Below are positions 16,557 to 24,344 of a DNA stretch of 33,621 nt, piece by piece. The DNA is taken from the NCBI GenBank assembly GCA_013821425.1, contig JACDGV010000027.1, positions 1-33,621 of the forward strand, given 5' to 3'. The translations under genes and the position numbers were made by a program. Every line of letters starts with the position of its first letter. Within the stretch, counting starts at the first letter, position 1. The DNA comes from Nitrosospira sp. GTDB lineage: Bacteria > Pseudomonadota > Gammaproteobacteria > Burkholderiales > Nitrosomonadaceae. Below the pieces are notes generated by a model. The model did no database searches, was not told where the DNA came from, and saw nothing but the letters and a program-made list of their open reading frames with translations.

Positions 16557-18102
16557 TAAGGGCTCCCTCGCGATGCACATGCGGCTGCCACGCGCCCCAT
16601 TTGCTTTCAAAATAGGCCTGGTTCTTGTCCCACAGCTTTTGATATGTGCCATTGGCAATAAGCTTCTTGAAGGAGGCCTGTCCGTAGTGATGGACGAAGG
16701 CATCTTCCGCGCACACAGTTCTATAACCGAGATTCCGGGCTCGGCGGCTATAATCGTCGTCCTCGAACATACCGATACCGAATGTCTCATCGAGAAAACC
16801 TATTTTCTCAAAAACTTCGCGACGCATCGCAATGCAAAACATGGCCAACATTGGAATATCGAATATACGACCACGATGTTCCGCGGTATGACAATCCGAA
16901 AAATCGTCCATTTGATCCAGGCACGAATATCCAACGTCGATTTTTGCTTCGTTGCCGACTGAATTCGTCACAGGGCCGACCAGCCCGATTTCAGGCACGG
17001 CCAGATGACGCAACAGTGGATCGACCCAGCCCTTCGGCACCGCAGTATCGTTGTTGAGCAGCACCAAAAAATTGCCTTGCGCCAGCCGAAGGCCCTGATT
17101 ATTTGCCGCCGCAAATCCGAGGTTATCGTCGTTGAGAATGATCTTCACGAGCGGCTTACTACGAGCTAAATAGCACAGGTAGTTGCGAGTATCGTCAGCC
17201 GACGCGTTGTCCACGATAATTACCTCGTAGTTCGGATATGTCGTATTCCGAAAGATACTCTCGATACAGAGCTGCGTAAGCTGTAAATTGTTGTAAGTAA
17301 CAACGATGATTGAGACCTTTGAATAGAGATTGGTAATGGCGCAAAGGGTGTCGTCGAAGCGGTTTTTCCAGTCGTTTGCGCGGGCAAGCTCTATGCGGTG
17401 GGTCGCAAGGTCAAGCGCTCGTTCGCCTAACGCAAGTCCGATTTTTTCGATGAATTCCTTGGGGCCGTTGGCAAAATAGACGAATTCTTCATAGCACTTC
17501 ATTTCTTCAGGCGGCACCGACACCACCGGTTTCCCTGCACTGATAAATTCGTAAAACTTGACGGGGTCAACTGCATGGGTAACGCTGTAAAGACGGAATG
17601 GAATCAGACACACGTCGAAATGATAGAGATAAAGCGGCATGTCCGAGTACGGCTTCCTGCCGAGCAAATGCACGTTCGGCATCAATTCGAGACCCGCGAG
17701 ATCCGTTACAAAAACGTCTCCAATGAGCACTAAGCTCCAATCGGGCCGCTGCCTTGCTATTGCGACCAGCAGGTCATAATCGATCCATTCGGCCAGCGCG
17801 CCATAAAACCCGATGACCGGGCGCTCGATTTCAGGCAGCAGGCTATTCGGAATGCAATGGCGGGTAAAGAATGAAAAGTCGACGCCATTTCTGACGAGCA
17901 CACAATTAGCGTTACGCCCAGACCACTTTTTGTGCAGTAAAGAGGCAGTGACAGTTACCAGATCGGCTTCCGCAACAAGCACTTCCTCCTGTTTTAATAA
18001 CGCTGCTCCAATATTTGGGAAATCAAGCCAGTCATCCATGCAGTCATATTGAATTCGCCAGCCGCGATCCATTCGGAGCTGAACAGCCAGAGGGCGCTTC
18101 AA
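16537..18102 (-). CDS. Glycosyltransferase, GT4 C-half plus GT2 (3' part of broken gene)
   Basis: The frame opens at a TTG at 18102, with no ribosome binding site, in the middle of a GT4-like domain. WRIQYDCMDDWLDFPN aligns with YDCMDHHGGF of the block A enzyme, followed by VIGFYGALAEWID and DPVKFYEFISAG. From about residue 263 a GT2 domain follows: VSIIVVTYNNLQLT, VDNASADDT, LLNNDTAV and MFEDDDYSRR. The missing N-terminal half of the GT4 domain is encoded in another frame at the 3' end of the gene upstream (18044-19960). I therefore read it as the downstream part of a formerly continuous gene, perhaps still translated by re-initiation. Its role is polysaccharide assembly. Confidence 0.75.
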   Translation of the reverse strand: MKRPLAVQLRMDRGWRIQYDCMDDWLDFPNIGAALLKQEEVLVAEADLVTVTASLLHKKWSGRNANCVLVRNGVDFSFFTRHCIPNSLLPEIERPVIGFYGALAEWIDYDLLVAIARQRPDWSLVLIGDVFVTDLAGLELMPNVHLLGRKPYSDMPLYLYHFDVCLIPFRLYSVTHAVDPVKFYEFISAGKPVVSVPPEEMKCYEEFVYFANGPKEFIEKIGLALGERALDLATHRIELARANDWKNRFDDTLCAITNLYSKVSIIVVTYNNLQLTQLCIESIFRNTTYPNYEVIIVDNASADDTRNYLCYLARSKPLVKIILNDDNLGFAAANNQGLRLAQGNFLVLLNNDTAVPKGWVDPLLRHLAVPEIGLVGPVTNSVGNEAKIDVGYSCLDQMDDFSDCHTAEHRGRIFDIPMLAMFCIAMRREVFEKIGFLDETFGIGMFEDDDYSRRARNLGYRTVCAEDAFVHHYGQASFKKLIANGTYQKLWDKNQAYFESKWGAWQPHVHREGALNAQEIV

Positions 18103-19960
18103 GAGATAGCAGGCAAGCTTGGATGTTGTCGTCGCTCATACCCTCCGTATAGAAATCCTGGGTAGTGTGCATCGACAGTGCAACCTCAAAAATCCCTTGG
18201 GAAACTTCGTTCAGACTATAAGCCTGCCCGCCTGATGAGCCCCGGGAAGCAACAACGTAAAAAACGCGATAACCCTGTTCAGCGAACTGTCGCATCATTT
18301 GTTGCGGCCGCTGGAACCGCGCCGACCAATCGATATTCGCGAAACAGACGACGTCGAAATTGCTGCTTGTGGTCAAACCAGGTTGATGGCTACATACGGC
18401 AGGCATGGCGGCGAAAGGCCGATCCGGGGCAGCTGGTCCATTGGGTGCATGGCCACCACCTCTAATGCCCGTGCTGCTGCTTGGCTTTCGCTTGCGCTTA
18501 GACCATAACACCATCAAGCGGCTGCGTTCTTGCAGCGTTAGACCAAAACGCATCAGCCGCATGAGAAAACGTAAAGGCTTCGTGATCTGCCACGACCGCG
18601 TGTTTTTCAGAAAATGGATGCCCGCCAGGGCAGTGTCTCGCTCGATTATCGCCGCGTCGCGCTCAGCCAGAAACTGGGTTCCGAGTTCACCTACATGCCC
18701 CTGTTGAATGGCGTATTCGGCCGGATATATCTCAGGGCGTTCTGTTGTGGCTTTCAGCAATGCAACATACCCCTTTTCAGATTTTGCTGCGTTTTCCGGG
18801 GCAGCTTCGAGCAAATTGGGGAGAGACTGCCAAAACCGGCTCAGTATTGATTGAGTATTAACTCTTCCTTCCCTGATAATTTTGGCAATATGATCCCAAT
18901 GTTCGTCAAGTTGCTCTAAAGCGATCTGTGCTGCTAAAGAAGGGGGACCTTTTCCAAGTCGTGTCAAAAACTGGTGGGGGTCAATCTCGCTTTCTCCGGG
19001 AAGAGCAAAAATGGTTTCAAACTCTGACAGGGCTGTGTACTTGCCAGCAGAAAGGTCTGCCGAACTGAAGACCGGTACTCCACACGCAAGTGCTGTGATC
19101 GCCAGGTGATAACTGTGGCCGATAACGGCTTCTGCCTGGCTGATTAACTCTGCTAGAAGAAGTGGAGGGGGCCAGGAAGGCAACTGGATAGAGTCTGGCA
19201 AACCATCTCCTATGATCGTTTCGTGGTCGCCGAGTACCGGTCCAATAGGGAGGATTAGAAACCGGATATCTTTGAATAAGCTCCGGTGATTTTGTATGAA
19301 TCGAATGAAGGGGGTAATACGGTAGACGGCTTGAACAATAATGTAAGGTCCTGTAAATCCTGAAAGCTCCCGCAGGATGTCCAGTTCTGCTGATTGCTGT
19401 CGATTATCAACTAATCGGGAAATTCCAAAGGCGGTATCAGGCAGTACTGCTATCCGGGAGTTATCGCAAAAATGCTTGAGCGCTTCTTGTGAAGGCTTGT
19501 CACGCACCCGAATGTATGGGCTGTTCTGAAGAACTAATCTCATTAATGGTTCTGCCCACCGGGGAATATTGTTGCAATGCATGCCCGGCGCGTTCCAGAT
19601 CAGTGGAATTCCATGCTGCAAGGCGATCAAGGCCGGCGTGAGCCAATAGCCAGTGGGGTGGTGTATCCCTGAAGTTGGCGGGCCATATGCGGGAGCAACG
19701 TCTTTGTCAAACCGGATGATAAACCCACCGCCAATGAGGACGCCGTCGAGGCTCATGGCGAGGTGCGGTAATTCGGTCACTGATGTGACTATATATGGCC
19801 ACTCTGGCGGAGTTTTGGCGTGGTAGGAAAATCGGTGAAGCTTCACCCGACCCAACCGCTTCGCCAATTCTGCCTCGGCAATAATAGGGAAGAGTAAATC
19901 CCCATAGTTCTGAACGTCGAAGGTGCCGCATATAGCAATTTCCCACACGCGTTCTTTCAT
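18044..19960 (-). CDS. Polysaccharide pyruvyl transferase fused to GT4 N-half (5' part of broken gene)
   Basis: The product has 638 residues. Residues 1 to about 330 match the polysaccharide pyruvyl transferase family, which adds pyruvate ketals to sugars: GTFDVQNYGDLLFP, LIGGGFIIRFD, WNAPGMHCNN, IRVRDKPSQEAL, ILPIGPVLGDHE, and IGHSYHLAITALACGVPVFSS. A linker with ERDAAIIERDTAL and RSWQITKPLRF follows. From about residue 540 the start of a GT4 domain appears (VVCFANIDWSARFQRPQQMM). After QACLLS the frame leaves the homologous sequence and ends in unrelated residues at 18044, while the matching sequence resumes one frame over. GAGG before the ATG sets the start. First gene of the block B transcript. 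Confidence 0.8.
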   Translation of the reverse strand: MKERVWEIAICGTFDVQNYGDLLFPIIAEAELAKRLGRVKLHRFSYHAKTPPEWPYIVTSVTELPHLAMSLDGVLIGGGFIIRFDKDVAPAYGPPTSGIHHPTGYWLTPALIALQHGIPLIWNAPGMHCNNIPRWAEPLMRLVLQNSPYIRVRDKPSQEALKHFCDNSRIAVLPDTAFGISRLVDNRQQSAELDILRELSGFTGPYIIVQAVYRITPFIRFIQNHRSLFKDIRFLILPIGPVLGDHETIIGDGLPDSIQLPSWPPPLLLAELISQAEAVIGHSYHLAITALACGVPVFSSADLSAGKYTALSEFETIFALPGESEIDPHQFLTRLGKGPPSLAAQIALEQLDEHWDHIAKIIREGRVNTQSILSRFWQSLPNLLEAAPENAAKSEKGYVALLKATTERPEIYPAEYAIQQGHVGELGTQFLAERDAAIIERDTALAGIHFLKNTRSWQITKPLRFLMRLMRFGLTLQERSRLMVLWSKRKRKPSSSTGIRGGGHAPNGPAAPDRPFAAMPAVCSHQPGLTTSSNFDVVCFANIDWSARFQRPQQMMRQFAEQGYRVFYVVASRGSSGGQAYSLNEVSQGIFEVALSMHTTQDFYTEGMSDDNIQACLLSLEAPSGCSAPNGSRLANSI

Positions 19961-20364
19961 TAGACCTCATCTTTTCCAAATTGCGCCGCACTAGAGGGCG
20001 ACGAGAAGTTGGCCGGCGCTTGATTAATTATTTTAGTCATTCCCGAGTTTTGATGGATTAAAAAGACTTAAAAGACTTCTACAAGGCGAACATCCCGTGC
20101 CAAGCGTCACGTCTGTTCCTGTAGTGCAGAGGGCTCTTGTCAATGCCGCCACGGAGACGGATTACATCATGCAGGTCTGCACTTGAGTAGCTGTAAAATT
20201 CTACAGGGGCTGGATAGACGCAAATCGCCGGGCGCGGGTCATAGCCGACGTCCGCGACCTGCTTCCCGCCCCGTCATCTCGTTCGCGGCGGCGCGGAGGC
20301 GGGTATGCTCATCGTTGTCCCGGCGCCCCCAATGATCATAACCATGGGTTTTAAAGCAGCAAGC

Positions 20365-20388
20365 CAACGTGTTGAGTGTGGTTGCCTG
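20365..20388 (-). repeat. Relic matching the CVNH gene
   Basis: These 24 bases match 14900-14923, inside the CVNH-like part of the haem protein gene, at 23 of 24 positions. On the minus strand they read QATTLNTL against QATTLNSL. The match extends weakly beyond. It is likely the last trace of a second CVNH-type gene. Confidence 0.5.
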
Positions 20389-20393
20389 ATGCG

Positions 20394-20533
20394 CTCTATT
20401 TCAGGGGAATACCATGGCTCATGTAGAAGCGGGGGCGGACGTCCGGGATTGGACCAAAGGCAGAATACGGGTGCCATCTACATCAGCCATGCGAAACTGG
20501 ACAAGCATCCCGCTGTCGATTTGACAGGCTGGG
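20394..20533. repeat. Diverged repeat, copy 2
   Basis: This is the partner of 15361-15496, in the same orientation, with long identical runs such as GTCCGGGATTGGACCA and conserved flanking blocks GGGGAAT.CCAT and GCGAAAC.GGACAAGC. It lies six bases from the CVNH relic. Confidence 0.6.
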
Positions 20534-20675
20534 GCTGTTTCAGCACCAGGCAGTCGTCCAATATCGTACGGAGGCGCGGTTGGATTCTGCAGCGGGTTCG
20601 GGCGACGCCTCCTGGGGACGTGCTAGTCGCAATTCACCTTTTGCGCTCTCGGCCGCCGCGTGAAACGCGCGCTAA

Positions 20676-23444
20676 CTACTGCTGCTCCGCGCCGACGCTT
20701 TCCGCCACGTCTTCATCGAAGATGATGGTCCGGGAGCGAAACTCTGTGTCGGGCGCGTCCCAGGAATTGAGGCGGCGCGGGCGGCGCAGCACGTTCGTCC
20801 CGCAATGAATCTCGCCGTCGCCAGTGTGGTAGTACCAGCTGTCCACGAAATGGATCTGCACCCCGAGTTCGTCGGCCACGGCAGCGGTGAACAATTCGAA
20901 CAGATCGACCATACCATCATCGATAGCGAGCCGCGTGAAATCTTTTCGCAGATATCCGTGACTATCGAAATGACGCTCATTGGGCCTGATGATGCGGCGC
21001 TCGCGTTCCGCTGCGTCGGAGCCGGGAAAACTGTCGCGAAACGCGTCGATCACGTCCTGTGCGGTGCGCATACCGCCATAGGAGGTTCGGATGAGACCGC
21101 TCGAGGAATAGACTATTGCGGGGTCGACGGCTTCCACCCAGTATTGTTCACGCGTCATCCTGCGCCTGGCGATCAGCCGCTGCCCGACCCGGTCGCGGAT
21201 TGTTCCCGGCATACCGAGTTGGCGCATGGCTGTGCGGACCACGAAGACGGCGTCAGTGCGGTACATGCGGGGGCCGTACGGTTTGGGCACCAGAAGGTGG
21301 CCATTGACCACCTGGAGGTTGGCCATGTTAGGTGAGAAGGCCGCGGTCGGCTGCTGCCATGGTGCGGCGTTAAATAATCCGAGATGCTCTACCCTGTCCC
21401 ACAGCACCGGCACTGGCAGGACCGGCACGCCGAGCTCCTGCGCCAGAATCTGCCGGCTGGGTTCGAGCATACTGGTATCGATGCCGTCGTTTACGCTCTC
21501 GCCGTTAACTTCGCGCTCGCAGTAGATGATCTCGGACGGCGTGATGTCCGCTGGATAGCGACGGTCGGCGCCTTCACCCGGCACAAAGCCGATCCGATGA
21601 ACATTGAATCTGCCCGAACCGCCGAATTCAGACGCAAGCTGCATATAGATCGACGGCGGGTCTTGCGACTGCGATACTCGCCCTGGCCGAGCAGGGGGGT
21701 GGACATGCCGCCACGCCTTGCCACGGAAGAGCCGAGTCACGGGTGAAGTGCCATCGGTCATCAGCCGCGGCATTACCCCCGAGGGCCGGCTGGGTGTGTT
21801 GATCCGATCGGGATGATGGATCGGCAGTCCGCCGCGATAGCGCAGTTCTGCCTCGCGCAAGAGCGTCATGGCTGCACGCGATGACGCATGCAGTATCGAA
21901 AAACCGGACGTGGGGTGAGGAACCACCGCCATCATCTCGTCCACGTGCCCAACCTTGAGCCACGCGGTATTGATTTCAACGATGGGCTGTTTCCTTTGCT
22001 TCGCGAGAAGCCGCAGGAGATCGGGATCCATCAGTTCTCCGCCGTCGGGAAAAATGAAGTTGCCCAGGAGGATCTTGCCGAGCGGCGCGCCGATCACAGG
22101 TGGCGTCGACTCGAGATTGCCGCCGTAGTTGGCGGAGTCGTGCATCTGATTGCCGCGCATGAACAGCCGCTGGGCCGTGTCGGCCGGCAGGGATACGGTC
22201 TGGGCGGCGACGAGCGTGTGAACAGACAGGCTGTCACCGGAACCCGCGGTGCCATGGTCAGCGCGGGCCTCGCGCACCAGTTGTTCGGCAGCATCCTTCA
22301 ATCCTCTAAGCAGTAGAGCGCGTTCCGGCTCGCCATCGGTGGCGGCGCGGTCGATGGTTTCCTTGAGCCGTGTCAGCTTCCGCCCAAGATTCCGCAGGAT
22401 GGTCACCCAGTCGTCATCCGGTGCCGGCGCCCACTGCGGGTCGGCCAGCGCGCCGAAACGGTCGAGCTGAGCGGAGACGCGCAGAATACGCCCGATGCTC
22501 GCGATCCAGTCCCCAATTCGGCGGAAGTCGAGGCGCAGGACGCCACCGTCGCTCGTATTGACGGAGATGATGCGGTCCCACAGGTTGCCGAACACGGCGA
22601 TGTCACGCGAGCGGAAATGAGTGCGGACGAAATCCTCCAGATTGTCCGTGACGGTCTCATTGGAGTTCTCGTGGCGCAGGCGAGGCAGGTGGAGGATGAT
22701 CTGCCGCGCCCGGTCCGCACCTTCCATCATCGCGTGCTGATACTGATCCTGAAGCCAGGTATCGCCGCCGGTAAGGTTGACCGGCACTTCGACGAGCGGC
22801 ACGGAAGCGGCCGCGAGGGCGCGCCGCACATCCTCCACTGAGGGCCGGTTGTCCGGCTTACTGACGATATACATTCGCGTCGCGGTGGTGAGGCAATCGT
22901 CGAGGATAACTGGCGCGACAGAGAACCGGCCAGTGTCCTCCACGTGAGCATTATTCGACGCGTCGACGCGAAGAAGCCCGAGTTCAAAACGCGTCTCCTC
23001 CCGGGTATCCATCCGATAGCTGAGGTCGAGATTAGAGAGACGGCCGAAACTCGCGCCTGCAATCGTGCGTACCTGAAGCGTGAGTTTGAGCGCGCCGCTG
23101 GCTGGCACCTGCGGAAGTTCGAACACCGCCGGATCGCCCGGGCGGTGCGGCACGATCACGCCCGAGCAGCGTATTACAAGCCGATCACCAGTACCTAAGG
23201 CCCCGGTTGGAACTCGGATTTCGAGGGGCAGCAGTTCGTCATCCCGGGGGAATGCAGTTGCGATGTCATAGTCCGCGTCCGGAGTTCCGCCACTGGAGAC
23301 ACGCGCGGGAAGAGCGCGCTGATCGCGGTCGAGGTTGGCCACCACCACCGCGCCGAGCCAATCGAGACGGGCAGCGCGTTCGGCTGCATTGCCCGTCAGC
23401 CGGCCGTTTCGGTCGAAGTCGGCGTGCAGTTCAATGCCCGGCAC
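20676..23444 (-). CDS. Bacterial peptidylarginine deiminase (PAD family)
   Basis: The 922-residue product aligns with animal PADs, which turn protein arginine into citrulline with Ca2+. A middle domain has acidic loops ADFDRNG (8-14) and ANLDRD (36-41). The catalytic domain shows GDTWLQDQ with Asp233, GNLESTPPV, LKVGHVDEM with His500 and Asp502, FSPNMANL, PKPYGP, and EIHCGTNVLRRP with Cys881. These are the counterparts of human PAD4 Asp350, His471, Asp473 and Cys645. Two insertions (about 290-430 and 540-660) make it longer than the 663-residue human enzyme, and the animal N-terminal domain is absent. The start is GTG at 23444, one base after the upstream TAA; the open frame back to 23738 is not protein-like. 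No signal peptide is seen. Protein citrullination is inferred; the target is unknown. Confidence 0.85.
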   Translation of the reverse strand: MPGIELHADFDRNGRLTGNAAERAARLDWLGAVVVANLDRDQRALPARVSSGGTPDADYDIATAFPRDDELLPLEIRVPTGALGTGDRLVIRCSGVIVPHRPGDPAVFELPQVPASGALKLTLQVRTIAGASFGRLSNLDLSYRMDTREETRFELGLLRVDASNNAHVEDTGRFSVAPVILDDCLTTATRMYIVSKPDNRPSVEDVRRALAAASVPLVEVPVNLTGGDTWLQDQYQHAMMEGADRARQIILHLPRLRHENSNETVTDNLEDFVRTHFRSRDIAVFGNLWDRIISVNTSDGGVLRLDFRRIGDWIASIGRILRVSAQLDRFGALADPQWAPAPDDDWVTILRNLGRKLTRLKETIDRAATDGEPERALLLRGLKDAAEQLVREARADHGTAGSGDSLSVHTLVAAQTVSLPADTAQRLFMRGNQMHDSANYGGNLESTPPVIGAPLGKILLGNFIFPDGGELMDPDLLRLLAKQRKQPIVEINTAWLKVGHVDEMMAVVPHPTSGFSILHASSRAAMTLLREAELRYRGGLPIHHPDRINTPSRPSGVMPRLMTDGTSPVTRLFRGKAWRHVHPPARPGRVSQSQDPPSIYMQLASEFGGSGRFNVHRIGFVPGEGADRRYPADITPSEIIYCEREVNGESVNDGIDTSMLEPSRQILAQELGVPVLPVPVLWDRVEHLGLFNAAPWQQPTAAFSPNMANLQVVNGHLLVPKPYGPRMYRTDAVFVVRTAMRQLGMPGTIRDRVGQRLIARRRMTREQYWVEAVDPAIVYSSSGLIRTSYGGMRTAQDVIDAFRDSFPGSDAAERERRIIRPNERHFDSHGYLRKDFTRLAIDDGMVDLFELFTAAVADELGVQIHFVDSWYYHTGDGEIHCGTNVLRRPRRLNSWDAPDTEFRSRTIIFDEDVAESVGAEQQ

Positions 23445-23445
23445 C

Positions 23446-24246
23446 TTACCTAGGCTCCGCTCTCGATCCAGCTCCGTCAGCCTGCTTCTGCCACGTCGGC
23501 AGTTGGTCGTCGGACCGCAGCCTGACGAGCGAGGTAGGCACCCGCACCTCCCAGGGCTCGCCCACCGGGATTTCAGCACCGGGACGTCCGAGCCGCTCGG
23601 CGAGCTCGTCCGCGATGGGCAGGAACGTATCGTCGGAAATCGCCGGCAGGCTGCCCCCGAGCCAGGGCTCACCAAACAGCCTAAAATGGTCCACCGCCTC
23701 GGCAAAGCCGGGTCTGACCGGGATCTGAACGCGTGCATAGCCCGCCTTCAAAAAGGCCTCGAACTCGGTGTCGTCGTCCTCGATCACGATCTTGTCCAGC
23801 CAAGTCGATTTGCGGCCCCATAAATAGGCATACGGCACCCAGGACATGTTCTCCCACTCGAAGGCCTGTTCAAAGAAACGCACGTATGGGCCCTCGAGAG
23901 AGGATTCCCCAAAACTGATCTGCGGCAAATTGCCGGCGCCATTGTCAATGGCGTCGAACTTGTCGTAGTGTTGCAGCGTCAGCGTCGATATCGCCAGACG
24001 CTTGATCTCGTCCACCATCAGGGCACGGTTGCTTGCGGACGGGCCGGAGACGATCTCCTGGGGAGCCTCGGCCTCCAGCTCGGCGAGCTTCGTTTCGTAT
24101 TCCGAGAGCCGCGCGCGGTAGGCCTGAACCAGCTTGGCATGAGTCTCCGCCCGCCACAGGTCCGTCGCCCGCTCAGTCGCCTCGCAAATCACTTCCACGG
24201 CAACGGCGACATCGCCCACCTTGTCAGTCACCATGGCGAAGGGCAC
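23446..24246 (-). CDS. C-terminal part of frameshifted PAD-linked large protein
   Basis: The 266 residues begin mid-protein (MPFAMVTDKVGDVAV). They carry a helical segment at about 28-65 (RARLSEYETKLAELEAEA), then FGESSLEGPYVRFFEQAFEWENM, DDTEFEAFLKAGYARVQIPVRPGF and PWEVRVPTSLVRL. Upstream bases up to about 24303 read on in the same frame (HAGQPWVWSTALDEE), so this is not an independent gene start. The frame is reached from the preceding piece by removing one C from the C6 run near 24310. I believe 23446-26579 once encoded one protein of about 1043 residues. Its TAA is followed after one base by the deiminase GTG start, implying coupled translation. No known enzyme domain was recognised. Confidence 0.65.
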   Translation of the reverse strand: MPFAMVTDKVGDVAVAVEVICEATERATDLWRAETHAKLVQAYRARLSEYETKLAELEAEAPQEIVSGPSASNRALMVDEIKRLAISTLTLQHYDKFDAIDNGAGNLPQISFGESSLEGPYVRFFEQAFEWENMSWVPYAYLWGRKSTWLDKIVIEDDDTEFEAFLKAGYARVQIPVRPGFAEAVDHFRLFGEPWLGGSLPAISDDTFLPIADELAERLGRPGAEIPVGEPWEVRVPTSLVRLRSDDQLPTWQKQADGAGSRAEPR

Positions 24247-24344
24247 CGCTCCGGTTTCCTCGTCCAGGGCTGTGGACCAGACCCATGGCTGGCCCGCATG
24301 AAAATGGTGGGGGGCGTTGGCCGATGATCACTGCGACGACCCAT

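Larger units (their letters stand above)
19961..20675. other. Intergenic region with relic sequences
   Basis: About 700 bases lie between the deiminase end and the pyruvyl-transferase start, both on the minus strand. It holds copy 2 of the diverged repeat (20394-20533) and a short CVNH-gene relic (20365-20388). A CTGTA...TACAG small hairpin lies near 20191-20206. I see no intact gene. The promoter of block B should lie at about 20000-20100 on the minus strand, but no clear -35/-10 pair was found. Confidence 0.45.

Noticed and set aside
23446-23500. A third frameshift fusing the large partner directly to the deiminase
   Set aside because: A +1 change near 23480 would join the two into one frame. 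But the partner's natural end (LPTWQKQADG...) looks complete and the GTG start directly after the TAA explains the arrangement more simply.
23445-23738. Extension of the deiminase frame upstream of GTG 23444
   Set aside because: The 98 extra residues are Ser/Pro/Arg/Cys-rich and overlap the authentic C-terminal sequence of the upstream gene in another frame.
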